Assembly (NCBI GenBank): GCA_029243605.1
Contig: JAQWRT010000092.1
Coordinates: forward strand, 62,001 to 126,000
Direction of reading: 5' to 3'
Source of the DNA: Myxococcota bacterium
Lineage (GTDB): Bacteria; Myxococcota_A; UBA9160; UBA4427
Length of the DNA: 64,000 bases
Shown: positions 25,018 to 33,688 of the stretch, piece by piece
Numbering within the stretch: position 1 is the first letter of the stretch
Layout of the letters: each line of letters opens with the position of its first letter
Program-made: the position numbers and the translations under genes
Notes under the pieces: model-generated
Databases searched by the model: none
Seen by the model: only the letters and a program-made list of their open reading frames with translations
Told to the model about the DNA's origin: nothing

Positions 25018-26382
25018 CTAGGTCTTGGATGCGGATATGGCCTGCGGGTCGAAGTCCGAGAAAAATTGGCCGCCCTGTTTACGGATCGCGCAGCCCTTGA
25101 GTCGGTCGCCGAGGGAAAGCCATTCGGAAGCCGCAGGGAAACGGGCCAACCAGGGTTCAAGGGTCTGGCGTGGAGCGCCTCGCATCGCCCCCTCGATGCG
25201 TTGCAGCATCCATATCTGGTTCGGAACGACCATTCGTCTTGCCTGAATACCGCCGATCTCGAAGGGGGCTGTCAGGGCTCCCTCTCCGGTTTGGAAATGC
25301 TCAAAGCCGGGAGAAGCCGTGAACGTTTTGCGTGGCAACTCGCCTCCGACCTTGTGATCCTCGCCTTCGAGGAAGGCCTTAAAAGCGTCGGTCGAAGCGC
25401 ATAGAAAAGGCCACATCTCGTCGAAGAATATCTCGAAGATGGGATCGAGTGTCTCCGGAACCTCATCGTCGGCCAACCAATCGCCTCCGTCGCTCATCGC
25501 TTCTCGACCCATGAGAGATCCGTCTGACCCCACGCTGTAGAGCTTCTGCCCATAGCGGCGAGCGTTGAGGCAGCCCTCGGCGTTGGTGCGTTCGACCCAT
25601 TCGCAAATAAGCGGATAAAAACACCGCAAAGCAAAGCCTGGCACGGGATCGCGGTAAAAGTGGGCGTAGAGCGGGCCCAGCAGGCTGTAGTCTGCGAGCG
25701 AGGGGCGGCCGCCAAGCAAATAGTCGTGCTGCCCGAAGTGGATCTCGAGGGCTTGGAGAATCCGTTGCAGGCTTTTCTGCCAGGCGGGCTGGGTCGCTGG
25801 GGTGCAGCCCAGATGAATCAATCCGGCATAGGGTCCCCTGGGCTGGGTTTTGGCCTCAGATATGCCGAAAGCCGATTCGAAGAACTTCGCCCCTGCCGCC
25901 CGGCGTGCAAGGCCGTCTTTCCCGGCACCGAAGATCGCACCCCATTGCTGCTCGTTGAATGCGCGATGGCTCGGCTCACGCCCGTCTTCGCTGAAGAACC
26001 ACCGTTCCCAACAGGCCGGCACGATTAGCCATTCATCGGAGAGGAGCTCGACGAGGTAACTCGCAAGCCGCTGTTTCGGGCGCTCTATGGCATCTGGGAT
26101 CACGGCGATCTGTCTATGCGAGCGCTCACAGTGATCGATGATCTCGCTTGAATCCTGAAGCCAATCGCCGTCTGGCGTCTCGATCTGGGGCAGGGCAGGG
26201 CTACCCGATCGAGGTATGAGAAGTTTGGCGATCAGTTCGGGCGTGACCAGGATATCCTCATAGCCCGAGCCCAGATCGCTCTGGCCGTGTTTGAAACGTA
26301 AATATGCTCGGACCTTCGCTGAGAAAACGCTGTTCTCGGCAGAAAAAAGTCGGTACACGCATTTACTCCGGTCTCGGAACAT
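25018..26382 (-). CDS. Long glutathione S-transferase-like protein
   Basis: The 454-residue protein starts at an ATG whose product begins MFRDRSKCVYRLFSAENSVF. That is a GST N-terminal thioredoxin-like strand and active-site loop (Ser in SxxSxKV) followed by ALPQIETPDGDWLQDSSEII, the glutathione gamma-glutamyl site. The helical GST C-domain spans roughly 100-280 (LLGGRPSLADYSLLGPLYAH). About 170 further residues have no recognised domain. GSTs are normally 200-230 residues, so this is an extended form. The gene lies 28 bases after the TetR gene and is very likely controlled by it. Substrate unknown. Confidence 0.7.
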   Translation of the reverse strand: MFRDRSKCVYRLFSAENSVFSAKVRAYLRFKHGQSDLGSGYEDILVTPELIAKLLIPRSGSPALPQIETPDGDWLQDSSEIIDHCERSHRQIAVIPDAIERPKQRLASYLVELLSDEWLIVPACWERWFFSEDGREPSHRAFNEQQWGAIFGAGKDGLARRAAGAKFFESAFGISEAKTQPRGPYAGLIHLGCTPATQPAWQKSLQRILQALEIHFGQHDYLLGGRPSLADYSLLGPLYAHFYRDPVPGFALRCFYPLICEWVERTNAEGCLNARRYGQKLYSVGSDGSLMGREAMSDGGDWLADDEVPETLDPIFEIFFDEMWPFLCASTDAFKAFLEGEDHKVGGELPRKTFTASPGFEHFQTGEGALTAPFEIGGIQARRMVVPNQIWMLQRIEGAMRGAPRQTLEPWLARFPAASEWLSLGDRLKGCAIRKQGGQFFSDFDPQAISASKT

Positions 26383-26410
26383 TTCAAAAATTTGTTCGGG
26401 GAGTTTCCGC

Positions 26411-27010
26411 TTAGACTGAGCGCAGCTCCATTTCACAGTCGGCTGCAATGCTCTTGGCGAGTGCACTCAGCCGTTGGCGATAGAGACCGATGGAGGGCCT
26501 GTCGAGTTTGAATCCCCTCGGCGAGTACTCAAGCATGTCGATCCAGCCCTGCCGCTTTTTCTGGATCCGAGTGGATCGGCCCGGAGGCCCCACCTGCTTC
26601 AGATAGCTCTCAAGACCACGGCGAATTCGGGCCATGGCGGTGCCCACCGCACGGGGTGCATACTCGGATTTCGCACTGAGCAGTTCATCACCATAAGGGG
26701 AGGCGGAAGTTCGCTCCCAGAAGGCACCGTCGAAGTTCTGAAGAAACCCGTCAAGCTGGTCGGCTACAGAACCCTCCTGTTCGAGTGCCGCGAGGGCGTC
26801 GTCCGCCGCACCTTCGACCAGAGCAGTGAACGCATATCCGAAGATATCGCCCTTGTTCTGAAAATATTGGTAGAGCGCCGGTCGAGACATGTCCGCTTCA
26901 TTCGCGATGCTAGCCATGGACGTACGAGCGAAACCCGTAGCTGAAAAAACATTGATCGCGGCTGCGGCGATCAGTGCACGTTTGGAGTCTTCTTGGGCTT
27001 CTTGCGCCAT
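26411..27010 (-). CDS. TetR family transcriptional regulator
   Basis: The 199-residue protein from ATG 27010 opens with a TetR helix-turn-helix (INVFSATGFARTSMASIANE followed by ADMSRPALYQYFQNKGDIF). A helical effector domain follows. Starts further upstream (27067 or 27061) would place the inverted repeat TGTCA-11-TGACA at 27040-27060 inside the gene. With 27010 it sits 30-50 bases upstream as an operator should. The gene heads an operon with the long GST-like gene. A related sequence lies between the nearby acyl-CoA-dehydrogenase-like and SDR genes, suggesting a small xenobiotic or lipid-responsive regulon. Confidence 0.8.
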   Translation of the reverse strand: MAQEAQEDSKRALIAAAAINVFSATGFARTSMASIANEADMSRPALYQYFQNKGDIFGYAFTALVEGAADDALAALEQEGSVADQLDGFLQNFDGAFWERTSASPYGDELLSAKSEYAPRAVGTAMARIRRGLESYLKQVGPPGRSTRIQKKRQGWIDMLEYSPRGFKLDRPSIGLYRQRLSALAKSIAADCEMELRSV

Positions 27011-27039
27011 CCGAAAATCTTTGCACAAGGATATCGAGT

Positions 27040-27060
27040 TGTCAGGTTTGAGTTTTGACA
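27040..27060. promoter_or_regulatory. TGTCA...TGACA inverted repeat, candidate TetR operator
   Basis: TGTCA (27040-27044) and TGACA (27056-27060) form an interrupted palindrome with an 11-base spacer, 30-50 bases upstream of the TetR gene start. On the minus strand it contains AAACCTGACA. The related AACCTGACA occurs at 28416-28424 near the acyl-CoA-dehydrogenase-like gene. Probable autoregulatory site. Confidence 0.45.
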
Positions 27061-27142
27061 TTTTCAATGTTCACGCGAGATCGGGGCATAGCTTCCGCGG
27101 CGATATAGACCCAGCGGCTTGACTGAGCCTGACCGAAAAATT

Positions 27143-28327
27143 CTAGCCAAGGGGCGCCTCCTCACTCAGTCCAAGTCGGAGTCGGCCCAGCGCTTCATAG
27201 GAAGATTGACTGACGAAGAGGTGGGCTTGGGCGGTCATCAGGTCGCGCCAAATTCGCTCCATGGGGCTTCCCTGCATTACGGAGTCGCCTCCCAAGATCC
27301 GGAAGATCTGAGTGGTCACTTCGATCGCCTCGTTTGTACAGAAGGCCGAGGCGGCCCTTGCCTCGGCCTGTAGTGCGATCGGCGCTTCCGCTTCCACCGC
27401 CGAGTCAAAGAGTCGCGTGGCTGTATCCGCCATCAAGAGCCTGGAGGATCGGAGTCGTAGCTCGCCTTCGGCGACCGCTGATTGAAATATCTCGCGGTGG
27501 GCTATGCCCTTGCCCACGGCGTAACCCCGCACCTTCTCTTCCGCCGCCGCTACGGCAGCATCGAGTGCGGCGCGTCCGAGGGCGTAGGCAAATATCCCGT
27601 GTTCATGAGCGGCTGATCCGTAACCCAGTCGGTAGAGCGCGCCCCCTCGAACCGGTTTGCCAGTTAATGAGGCAAACCTCTGGGGAATAAATGCCTTATC
27701 CAGCGAAAATTCAGTGCTTCCGGTTCCTTTGAGGCCAAGTGAAAACCACGCGTCATGGATTTCGACTGTATTCAGGGGAGCCACTACCCAGGCTACGCCC
27801 GGTTGATCCTCGAAAAAAGCAGGGGCAACCGCATAGTCCGCATGACGGACACCGCTGGCCCACGCCCATCGACCAGAGACTTCGAGACCCCCGTCCACCC
27901 GCCGAGCGCTTCCGGTGGGCTTTAGGCTTCCGGCAAACAAGGGAAAACTCTCGGACCCGAGAAGCTCCCGAGCAGCGTCGTCGGGCAGGGCGGAAAGGAC
28001 CCGGGCTGCGATCCCCGAAGCGACGAGCAGGCTCCACCCCGCGGCCGGGTCGAGTTTTGTGACCGCTTCGATCACATCCATCTGAATCGTGGGATGAGCT
28101 TCCGCGCCGCCTGCAGATCGTGGACTCTTCATCGCGGTAAGCCCACTCGTTCTCAGGGCCTCCGCGGCTTTTGGGGCGAGGGTCCGAGTGCCCTCGCTTA
28201 TTTCGGCCGATTGACTGATGACTTCGGCGATGGAGCCGACGGAGTCCAATAGAAATGAACGAAGGGCCTCTTCACCTCGGGGAAAGGGGCTCTCGGAGAG
28301 TTCTTGGGCGTGAGGTTCACAGTCCAT
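27143..28327 (-). CDS. Acyl-CoA dehydrogenase-fold flavoprotein (HpaB/DszC-like monooxygenase type)
   Basis: The 394-residue protein starts at ATG 28327 with AAGGAAAAG upstream, preferred over a start at 28402. It has the ACAD fold. The middle domain reads LFAGSLKPTGSARRVDGGLE, VSGRWAWASGVRHADYAV and LGLKGTGSTEFSLDKAFIP; the helical C-domain has RILGGDSVMQGSPMERIWRD. The pattern SGxWxWxSG...H and GxxGTGS is typical of the DszC/HpaH/HsaA group, flavin-dependent monooxygenases fed with reduced flavin. These hydroxylate aromatic or steroid rings, unlike true acyl-CoA dehydrogenases. No flavin reductase is adjacent. A divergent SDR gene shares the 223-base promoter region. Confidence 0.8.
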   Translation of the reverse strand: MDCEPHAQELSESPFPRGEEALRSFLLDSVGSIAEVISQSAEISEGTRTLAPKAAEALRTSGLTAMKSPRSAGGAEAHPTIQMDVIEAVTKLDPAAGWSLLVASGIAARVLSALPDDAARELLGSESFPLFAGSLKPTGSARRVDGGLEVSGRWAWASGVRHADYAVAPAFFEDQPGVAWVVAPLNTVEIHDAWFSLGLKGTGSTEFSLDKAFIPQRFASLTGKPVRGGALYRLGYGSAAHEHGIFAYALGRAALDAAVAAAEEKVRGYAVGKGIAHREIFQSAVAEGELRLRSSRLLMADTATRLFDSAVEAEAPIALQAEARAASAFCTNEAIEVTTQIFRILGGDSVMQGSPMERIWRDLMTAQAHLFVSQSSYEALGRLRLGLSEEAPLG

Positions 28328-28354
28328 GGTCTTTTCCTTGCTGTGTCCAATCCC

Positions 28355-28371
28355 CCGGCGCCATGCGCCGG
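28355..28371. repeat. Short perfect hairpin CCGGCGC-CAT-GCGCCGG
   Basis: Seven-base arms pair perfectly around the loop CAT (28355-28371). The element is 28 bases upstream of the acyl-CoA-dehydrogenase-like start codon and lies in its 5' leader, where it could affect translation. It is followed by a GTGTGTGTGT run (28371-28380). Confidence 0.4.
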
Positions 28372-28396
28372 TGTGTGTGTTCCCCGGAGGCCCGGT

Positions 28397-28420
28397 TGAC
28401 ACAAATGCGAGATTATGTCA
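28397..28420. promoter_or_regulatory. TGACA...TGTCA inverted repeat in divergent promoter region
   Basis: TGACA (28397-28401) and TGTCA (28416-28420) flank 14 bases, and TTGACA at 28396 could serve as a -35 for the plus-strand SDR gene. TGTCAGGTT (28416-28424) matches TGTCAGGTT at 27040-27048 beside the TetR gene. This supports one regulator acting at both places. Confidence 0.4.
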
Positions 28421-28550
28421 GGTTCAGCGAGGATGCAACAAAGCATAATTTTGCTCCGGACGCGGAGGGCAGTGAGCATTCCGTCATTCGGTGCGAAGAG
28501 ATTCTGTCGGCCTCAGGGCGAGCGGAAGAGCCGATATCGGAGAGTTTGAC

Positions 28551-29387
28551 ATGGCGCCGAAAACCGTACTGCTCACAGGATGTTCTACTGGCATTGGTCG
28601 CCTTGCGGCAAAAACCTTCCAGCAGGAGGGGTGGAATGTCGTGGCGACCATGCGCTCGCTGGATGATCAGGGGGACCTCGCCGAACTCGATTCGGTTTTC
28701 GTGACGCCGCTCGACGTTACTGATGGTGAGAGCATCCGAGCAGCCGTCGACGCGTCGATTGAGCGTTTTGGAGCGATTGATGTGCTCGTCAATAACGCTG
28801 GCCGAGGCGGTCGGGCGCTCCTCGAACAGACGACCGACGAGAAGATCTTGTCGTTATACGACATTAACGTGTTCGGCTTGATGCGAGTGACCCGTGAGGT
28901 TCTCCCTCTTATGCGTCGGCGTGGCGAGGGCTGCGTAATTAACGTGACTTCGATGGCAGGCATCTTGGGGTTGCCCGTCGAGACGAATTATTGCTCGGCC
29001 AAATTCGCCGCCGAGGGGTTCACTGAAGCCCTCTACTGGGAGTGTAAGCCTCTAGGTATCCGGGTGAAATCTGTAGCGCCGGGTGTGTATCGAAAAACAG
29101 CTTTCCTCTCAAACGTCGATGACGAAGAGATGTCCAACGGAGACAACGAACTTGTCGAGTATGCGAAACATCTGCGAGAGCACTTCTCGTCCGGAGCTAC
29201 TCGAGAGGGAGGTGACTCGTCGGATCCCCAGGAAGTAGCCGACAAGATCTACCAGTGCGCTACGACAGAGACGCCGGTTCATAACCCGGTCGGAAAAGAT
29301 GCAGCGATGATCATGGGACTAATCGGTGCGCCTGATCGACAGGAATTTCTCGAGAAAGTCGAAACTCTTCTTCTTCCTCCTTCTTGA
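28551..29387 (+). CDS. Short-chain dehydrogenase/reductase (SDR)
   Basis: The 278-residue protein starts at an ATG after GGAGAGTTTGAC. The classical SDR features are all present. TGCSTGIG (residues 9-16) binds NAD(P). VLVNNAGRGGRALLE stabilises the sheet. The catalytic triad is Ser in INVTSMAGILG and YCSAKFA (Tyr-x-x-x-Lys), followed by the PGVYRKTAF loop. The Ala-Thr-Met-Arg stretch after strand beta2 suggests NADP preference. Similar proteins oxidise or reduce hydroxyl groups on lipids, steroids or terpenes. It shares a divergent regulatory gap with the acyl-CoA-dehydrogenase-like gene. A second SDR gene follows 56 bases downstream. Confidence 0.88.
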   Translation: MAPKTVLLTGCSTGIGRLAAKTFQQEGWNVVATMRSLDDQGDLAELDSVFVTPLDVTDGESIRAAVDASIERFGAIDVLVNNAGRGGRALLEQTTDEKILSLYDINVFGLMRVTREVLPLMRRRGEGCVINVTSMAGILGLPVETNYCSAKFAAEGFTEALYWECKPLGIRVKSVAPGVYRKTAFLSNVDDEEMSNGDNELVEYAKHLREHFSSGATREGGDSSDPQEVADKIYQCATTETPVHNPVGKDAAMIMGLIGAPDRQEFLEKVETLLLPPS

Positions 29388-29443
29388 TGAAGTAAAGATT
29401 CCCCGTTTTTAACTGACTTGCTTTATGCAAAGGATTTCATGAG

Positions 29444-30271
29444 ATGAGCACAACTAAAACCCTCGATGGTAAGACCGCCGTTGTAACCGGTGCGTCTAGT
29501 GGCATAGGCTGTTCAATTGCTGAGCAACTTGGGGAAGCCGGCGCGATCGTCTTTCTATCGGGGCGAACCGAAGAATCTATGCTCGAATCGAAAAAACGAA
29601 TAGAGGGCTCCGGCGGTCGAGCCGAGGTCATTACCGCCGATATTCGTGATCCGGCTCAGGTTCGTAGCTTGATTCAGTCGGCAGTGGACTCTACCGGTCG
29701 GCTCGACATCATGGTCAATAATGCGGGCGTCGGATTCCCCGCATCGATTATGGAGGGCGACGCCGAGAACTGGCGGACCATGCTCGAGACAAATATTCTG
29801 GCGCTGCTCGTCGGCTGCCAGTCGGCGGTCAAGGCGATGCGAGACTGCAACGCTGAGGGTCAGATCGTCAACATCTCCTCAATCGCAGCCCAGCGCAATA
29901 ACTCGGGGGTTTATGGCTCGACGAAGCATGCGGTGAATGCGATCTCGGCCACGCTTCGCGAGGAACTTGAGGACGATACTATTCGTGTGACGAATGTGAT
30001 GCCGGGAGTGATCGCGACCAATTTTGCTCGCCATTTCGACACTCAGTTCGTTGAAGGAGTTGCGAAGATGGCGGGAATCGATGTCGAGTTGACACAGGGG
30101 GAGCGACTTCCGCCGGAAGTACTCGAAACTCTTGCAAACAAAATGAAGCAAGTGCTCGGTCACCCCGATGATGTAGCGAGAGCAGTACTCTTCGCCGTCA
30201 ATCAACCCATCGAAGTGAACTTGGCAGACATCGTCGTGCGCCCGCCGAAGTCGATGAACTTGGGTGGCTGA
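29444..30271 (+). CDS. Short-chain dehydrogenase/reductase (SDR)
   Basis: The 275-residue classical SDR has VVTGASSGIG (residues 12-21), NNAGVGFPA, INISSIAAQ-type Ser (in VNISSIAAQRN) and YGSTKHA (YxxxK), followed by MPGVIATNF. The sequence after the second strand, FLSGRTEESM, has an Arg consistent with NADP(H). It follows the other SDR by 56 bases in the same direction and may share its transcript. The two are only distantly similar, so they are probably not a recent duplication. Cytoplasmic; the substrate cannot be read. Confidence 0.88.
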   Translation: MSTTKTLDGKTAVVTGASSGIGCSIAEQLGEAGAIVFLSGRTEESMLESKKRIEGSGGRAEVITADIRDPAQVRSLIQSAVDSTGRLDIMVNNAGVGFPASIMEGDAENWRTMLETNILALLVGCQSAVKAMRDCNAEGQIVNISSIAAQRNNSGVYGSTKHAVNAISATLREELEDDTIRVTNVMPGVIATNFARHFDTQFVEGVAKMAGIDVELTQGERLPPEVLETLANKMKQVLGHPDDVARAVLFAVNQPIEVNLADIVVRPPKSMNLGG

Positions 30272-30292
30272 GACCGCTCGGGTCGACTCGCG

Positions 30293-31582
30293 CTAGAATC
30301 CGAAGCGGCGCTGAACGTGGCGTCGCCTTGTGGCGATCTGTGCCGCTCGCTGAGTAGAGGAGAAGAGCGCCTCGTCGGCGGGTAGGTAACCCTGGAGAGC
30401 ATTCAGTTTAATCAGGGATGCGGTGGGCTCCCTGCCTTCCTCAAGTTCTTGACCTTCGAGCCCATCGAAGCGCATGAAAATTACACCCCGGCGAAACCCT
30501 TCGGTGTCCAACCAGTTGGCCACCCCGGGGTCGCTTTCGGAAACAACGAAATAGAGCGCGCCATCCGAGCTTTCTCTCGCCTGATCCGCAGTGAGACTGG
30601 ACTGGCGATTGGCGTAGTCCATGGACTCCCACCAGTGGTGGCCGAGTTGGATCCCCTGGTAGGTGGCTTGGCTGGGCCAGGTCTTGATGAGAAGCGCTTC
30701 GTCCGAGGCCAGGTCGAAGTGCCCAGCAACCATGAGTCTCCCGGCCAATCCCCCGGTTTGGCCGACAGGTCGGGGCGCGGTGAGGGTATTCACCGGAATC
30801 AGGCCCTGGATCCGGGTTCGGCTGTATTCGGGCCAGCGTCTAACGTTGAGCGCGAGTAGATTGGCGGCCTCGATCAGGCGTGCGGCCATTTCTTGGCGAT
30901 CTAATTCGGGATAGACGGGGCGACTCTCGTCGATTCGATCGATGTGGACCTCGCCCGGAAGTTCGTCGGCCCAGTCTGAGTGGACTTGCCTCACCATCAA
31001 GCGAAGGTCACCCGTTTGCATAGGGAGCCAGTTGCCTTCACGCGAAGGCCCCCCGAGAATAATTTCGAAGCTGCCGTCGTCCTCGACGCTCAACTGCTCG
31101 CTGGTGAGGGTCGCCAGGGATCCGGATAGGGCATCCTGTTCGTAGAGAGAAACGTCCAGGCGACGGCTTCCGCCTCGGCTTCCCCAGATTCGATATGTGC
31201 CTGACCCATTGACGGTCGTCGTCAAGTAGCGTTGATCCGAGTTGTCCATTCCCGATTTCGAGAACGGTCCAATCTCAAAGAAATAGGGAAAATCTGGATC
31301 GATCAAAAGACTCGCTGGTAAGACGTTCATCATGATCCGGGCGATGTGTCGATAGGCTTCGGCCTGCTCGCGTTCGGAGCCATACCACTGATGGCCTTGG
31401 ACGAAATCTCCCGATTCCTTGACGGCCCGAGCAAGCTCTGAGAAAGCCGCTTCGAGCTCGTGTTCGCCTTGGATTCGCACAGCACGCTCAGGTTGGATCT
31501 GGGCCCAAAATAGGCCTGCTGAACCAAGCAGCGCGCCCAACAGGATCCAGGCGATATTTTTTACGATCTTTCGAAGAGCCAT
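30293..31582 (-). CDS. DUF1214 domain protein, membrane-anchored
   Basis: The 429-residue protein starts at the ATG preceded by GAGG with 6-base spacing, rather than the ATG four codons earlier. An N-terminal anchor (NIAWILLGALLGSAGLFWA, residues 8-26) is followed by a periplasmic part. In it YRIWGSRGGSRRLDVSLYEQ, SFEIILGGPSREGNWLPMQT and GDLRLMVRQ match DUF1214, a beta-rich domain usually paired with DUF1254. The biochemical role of DUF1214 is not established. Such genes are common near steroid and lipid catabolism genes in actinobacteria and myxobacteria, which fits the neighbours here. Confidence 0.75.
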   Translation of the reverse strand: MALRKIVKNIAWILLGALLGSAGLFWAQIQPERAVRIQGEHELEAAFSELARAVKESGDFVQGHQWYGSEREQAEAYRHIARIMMNVLPASLLIDPDFPYFFEIGPFSKSGMDNSDQRYLTTTVNGSGTYRIWGSRGGSRRLDVSLYEQDALSGSLATLTSEQLSVEDDGSFEIILGGPSREGNWLPMQTGDLRLMVRQVHSDWADELPGEVHIDRIDESRPVYPELDRQEMAARLIEAANLLALNVRRWPEYSRTRIQGLIPVNTLTAPRPVGQTGGLAGRLMVAGHFDLASDEALLIKTWPSQATYQGIQLGHHWWESMDYANRQSSLTADQARESSDGALYFVVSESDPGVANWLDTEGFRRGVIFMRFDGLEGQELEEGREPTASLIKLNALQGYLPADEALFSSTQRAAQIATRRRHVQRRFGF

Positions 31583-31791
31583 ACTAAACCTCATTTAGCG
31601 GGTCGTCGTAGCCGCATACTGGGCGGACGTATTCTCTGAGATGAGGCGGGCAAGAGCCGTCCTGAATAAAAAAACTAGCATGCCGGCCCCAGGGCTTTGG
31701 CTCCGGGTCGAACAATTTTGGTGAGGCAGGGCGTGGACTCTGGTTGGCCCGGTGTGGTGTGGTTGGCCCATAGGGTGTGAGGTAGCGTGAG

Positions 31792-32709
31792 ATGATGGGA
31801 AACAAGCCGCTGCGTCAGATCACTGAAGAAGAGATCGAGGCCTTTCACAGAGATGGTGCTGTCCTGCTCAAGGAGGTCCTTTCAGAAGAATGGGTAGACC
31901 TTCTTCGAGCAGGGGTGGATGAAGCGATCGAGCAACCCGATGTGATGTCCGAGAGCCTGGGTACCCTTCGAGTGGATCAATTTCCGGCGGCCAAGGCATC
32001 CGCCCTTCGCCAGATCGTGGATGAATCTCCCATAGCCGAAATTGTGGGTCGAGCTCTCAGGAGTCAGGTTCGTTTCTACATGGACCAGCTCTTTTTCAAG
32101 CCCAAAGGTCTCTTCCCTCCAACTCCTTGGCATCAGGACACCTGCTACTACAACCTCGACGGACATGAACTGATTCGTGCGTGGGTTTCGCCCGATAGGG
32201 TTCCGCGAGACGTCAGCCTGGAAGTCGTGCGCGGATCTCACCTCTGGAACGTGACTTACTCGCCCCTGGCGGGTCGTGATCCCGATCTGGATACCCATGC
32301 ACGCGAGATGCTCGCTGAGGCTCGTCCCGGGGAGCCCATGCTCGGAGTCGAGGCTTACGAGGACTGGAATTATTTCAGTGGGATCCGTGATAATAGTCTG
32401 CCCAAAGTGCCCGATATCGAGGCGCATAGGGATTCTTACGACATCATGGGTTGGGATTATGAACCCGGGGACGTGATTCTATTTCACGGGCATATCCTTC
32501 ACGCCGCTGGAGGAAATATCGTTTCGAAAATGCAGCGCCGCGCCCATGCTTCGCTTTGGGCCGGTGACGATGTGCGTTACCTGCACCGGATCGGCCAGAT
32601 CATTCCCGATCCCCGGGACCTTTATAAGCACGAGCCTCGCTCGGGTCAGCTCCTGGCTGATTTTCCCGACGTCTTTCCCGTCGCCTGGTCACCCGTCGCC
32701 GAGGATTAG
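31792..32709 (+). CDS. Phytanoyl-CoA dioxygenase (PhyH) family protein
   Basis: This 305-residue Fe(II)/2-oxoglutarate oxygenase has His114-x-Asp116 in PTPWHQDTCYYNLDG. A distal block, DVILFHGHILHAAGGN, provides the third ligand His, followed by RRAHASLWAGDD with the Arg that binds 2-oxoglutarate. The N-terminal TEEEIEAFHRDGAVLLKEVL is the classic PhyH opening. The family hydroxylates branched acyl-CoAs, terpenoids or small molecules. Two ATGs in a row allow starts at 31792 or 31795. Upstream, TGGTTGGCCC occurs twice (31741 and 31760) as a short direct repeat of unknown role. Confidence 0.88.
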   Translation: MMGNKPLRQITEEEIEAFHRDGAVLLKEVLSEEWVDLLRAGVDEAIEQPDVMSESLGTLRVDQFPAAKASALRQIVDESPIAEIVGRALRSQVRFYMDQLFFKPKGLFPPTPWHQDTCYYNLDGHELIRAWVSPDRVPRDVSLEVVRGSHLWNVTYSPLAGRDPDLDTHAREMLAEARPGEPMLGVEAYEDWNYFSGIRDNSLPKVPDIEAHRDSYDIMGWDYEPGDVILFHGHILHAAGGNIVSKMQRRAHASLWAGDDVRYLHRIGQIIPDPRDLYKHEPRSGQLLADFPDVFPVAWSPVAED

Positions 32710-32783
32710 ATCGAGTCGCCGACTCAGCGATTGAGTGAGGGGCTGGTCGCCGCTCGGCTCTGGGCGTTGCGGCTGAGAGAGGA

Positions 32784-33524
32784 CTAGAGGGTCCCCGCTC
32801 CCCAACGAAGTCCGCGTCTCAGCAAATCGATGAAGACCGGATTCTCCCAGGATCCGCGAACGACCTCCGCGACCTCTCGAATCGGACGCATATCGTATCG
32901 GCCGCAGCAGTGGCCGAGGGTGATATAAAGAACTTCGCCTTGGCCAACGGGGTGGGTATAGGCGACCAGCCTCGGCTCATCATTGGGCCAATCATTCTCG
33001 ACGTATCCAGCCTCGAAGGTTCCGGTAAAGCGAGTCTCCAGGAGCGGCTGAACCTCGCCGTAATACTCGCAAAGGTAGAGCTCGTCGTCGGTTTCAAAGC
33101 TTTCCATGCCCGCCACCAGTGGGTGCTCAGGGTCCGAAACTGTGACCTGGTAGGGCTGTGCGGGAGGGTGAGATATGAAGCGGCTCCCCAGAGTTTCCAT
33201 GAACGTCGTGTGTTCGCGCGGGCATTTGAGGCCCTTGGCGGTGAAATCGAGAATGGCGTTTGTGCCATGGAGAGCGATCCAGCGCTTCCCCGACGAGACG
33301 AATTCGAGGAGAGCCTCCTCCTCTGCTTCGCTGGGTCTCAAGTCGCAGGTATAGGTGATCAGGAAATCGGATTCCGCGATGGCCTTGGTATTCGCGTAGC
33401 TGTCGGAGACGTGAGTGCGAATATCGGGGTTCTCTGCAAGGAGTCCCAAGAGGGCGAGGCGAGCAAAATCCGTGTCGTGGAATCGCGCATTGGCGACGAG
33501 ATAGGCTCGGATAGGCTCCGGCAT
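32784..33524 (-). CDS. ThuA-like domain protein
   Basis: The 246-residue protein from ATG 33524 (AGGGAG and AGGA upstream) has the ThuA fold of class-I glutamine-amidotransferase type. Markers are AYLVANARFHDTDFARLALL, ESDFLITYTCDLRPSEAEEE, GKRWIALHGTNAILDF, and ETLGSRFISHPPAQPYQVTV. It ends VLYITLGHCCGRYDMRP. ThuA domains are thought to act in trehalose or other carbohydrate metabolism, and no catalytic Cys is conserved here. The longer frame to 33755 overlaps the divergent crotonase gene and is rejected. This entry faces the PhyH gene tail to tail. Confidence 0.75.
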   Translation of the reverse strand: MPEPIRAYLVANARFHDTDFARLALLGLLAENPDIRTHVSDSYANTKAIAESDFLITYTCDLRPSEAEEEALLEFVSSGKRWIALHGTNAILDFTAKGLKCPREHTTFMETLGSRFISHPPAQPYQVTVSDPEHPLVAGMESFETDDELYLCEYYGEVQPLLETRFTGTFEAGYVENDWPNDEPRLVAYTHPVGQGEVLYITLGHCCGRYDMRPIREVAEVVRGSWENPVFIDLLRRGLRWGAGTL

Positions 33525-33688
33525 ATTCCTGACACTCCCTGACTGATGCGATCGATTGAAGCGCGAAAGATGGTCTCTTAATGCCGAGCATGCCAGCCCA
33601 ACCACCCGACCTGGGAGTGATTGACCGGAGTTGCGGTCGAGCATGTGCCGTGAATCGAGTATAGTCGGCGACTCAATCGGAGGCCGGC

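Noticed and set aside
31584-31805. 73-codon minus-strand open frame upstream of the DUF1214 gene
   Set aside because: Overlaps the PhyH gene start and the DUF1214 gene start, has no ribosome site and no recognisable motif.
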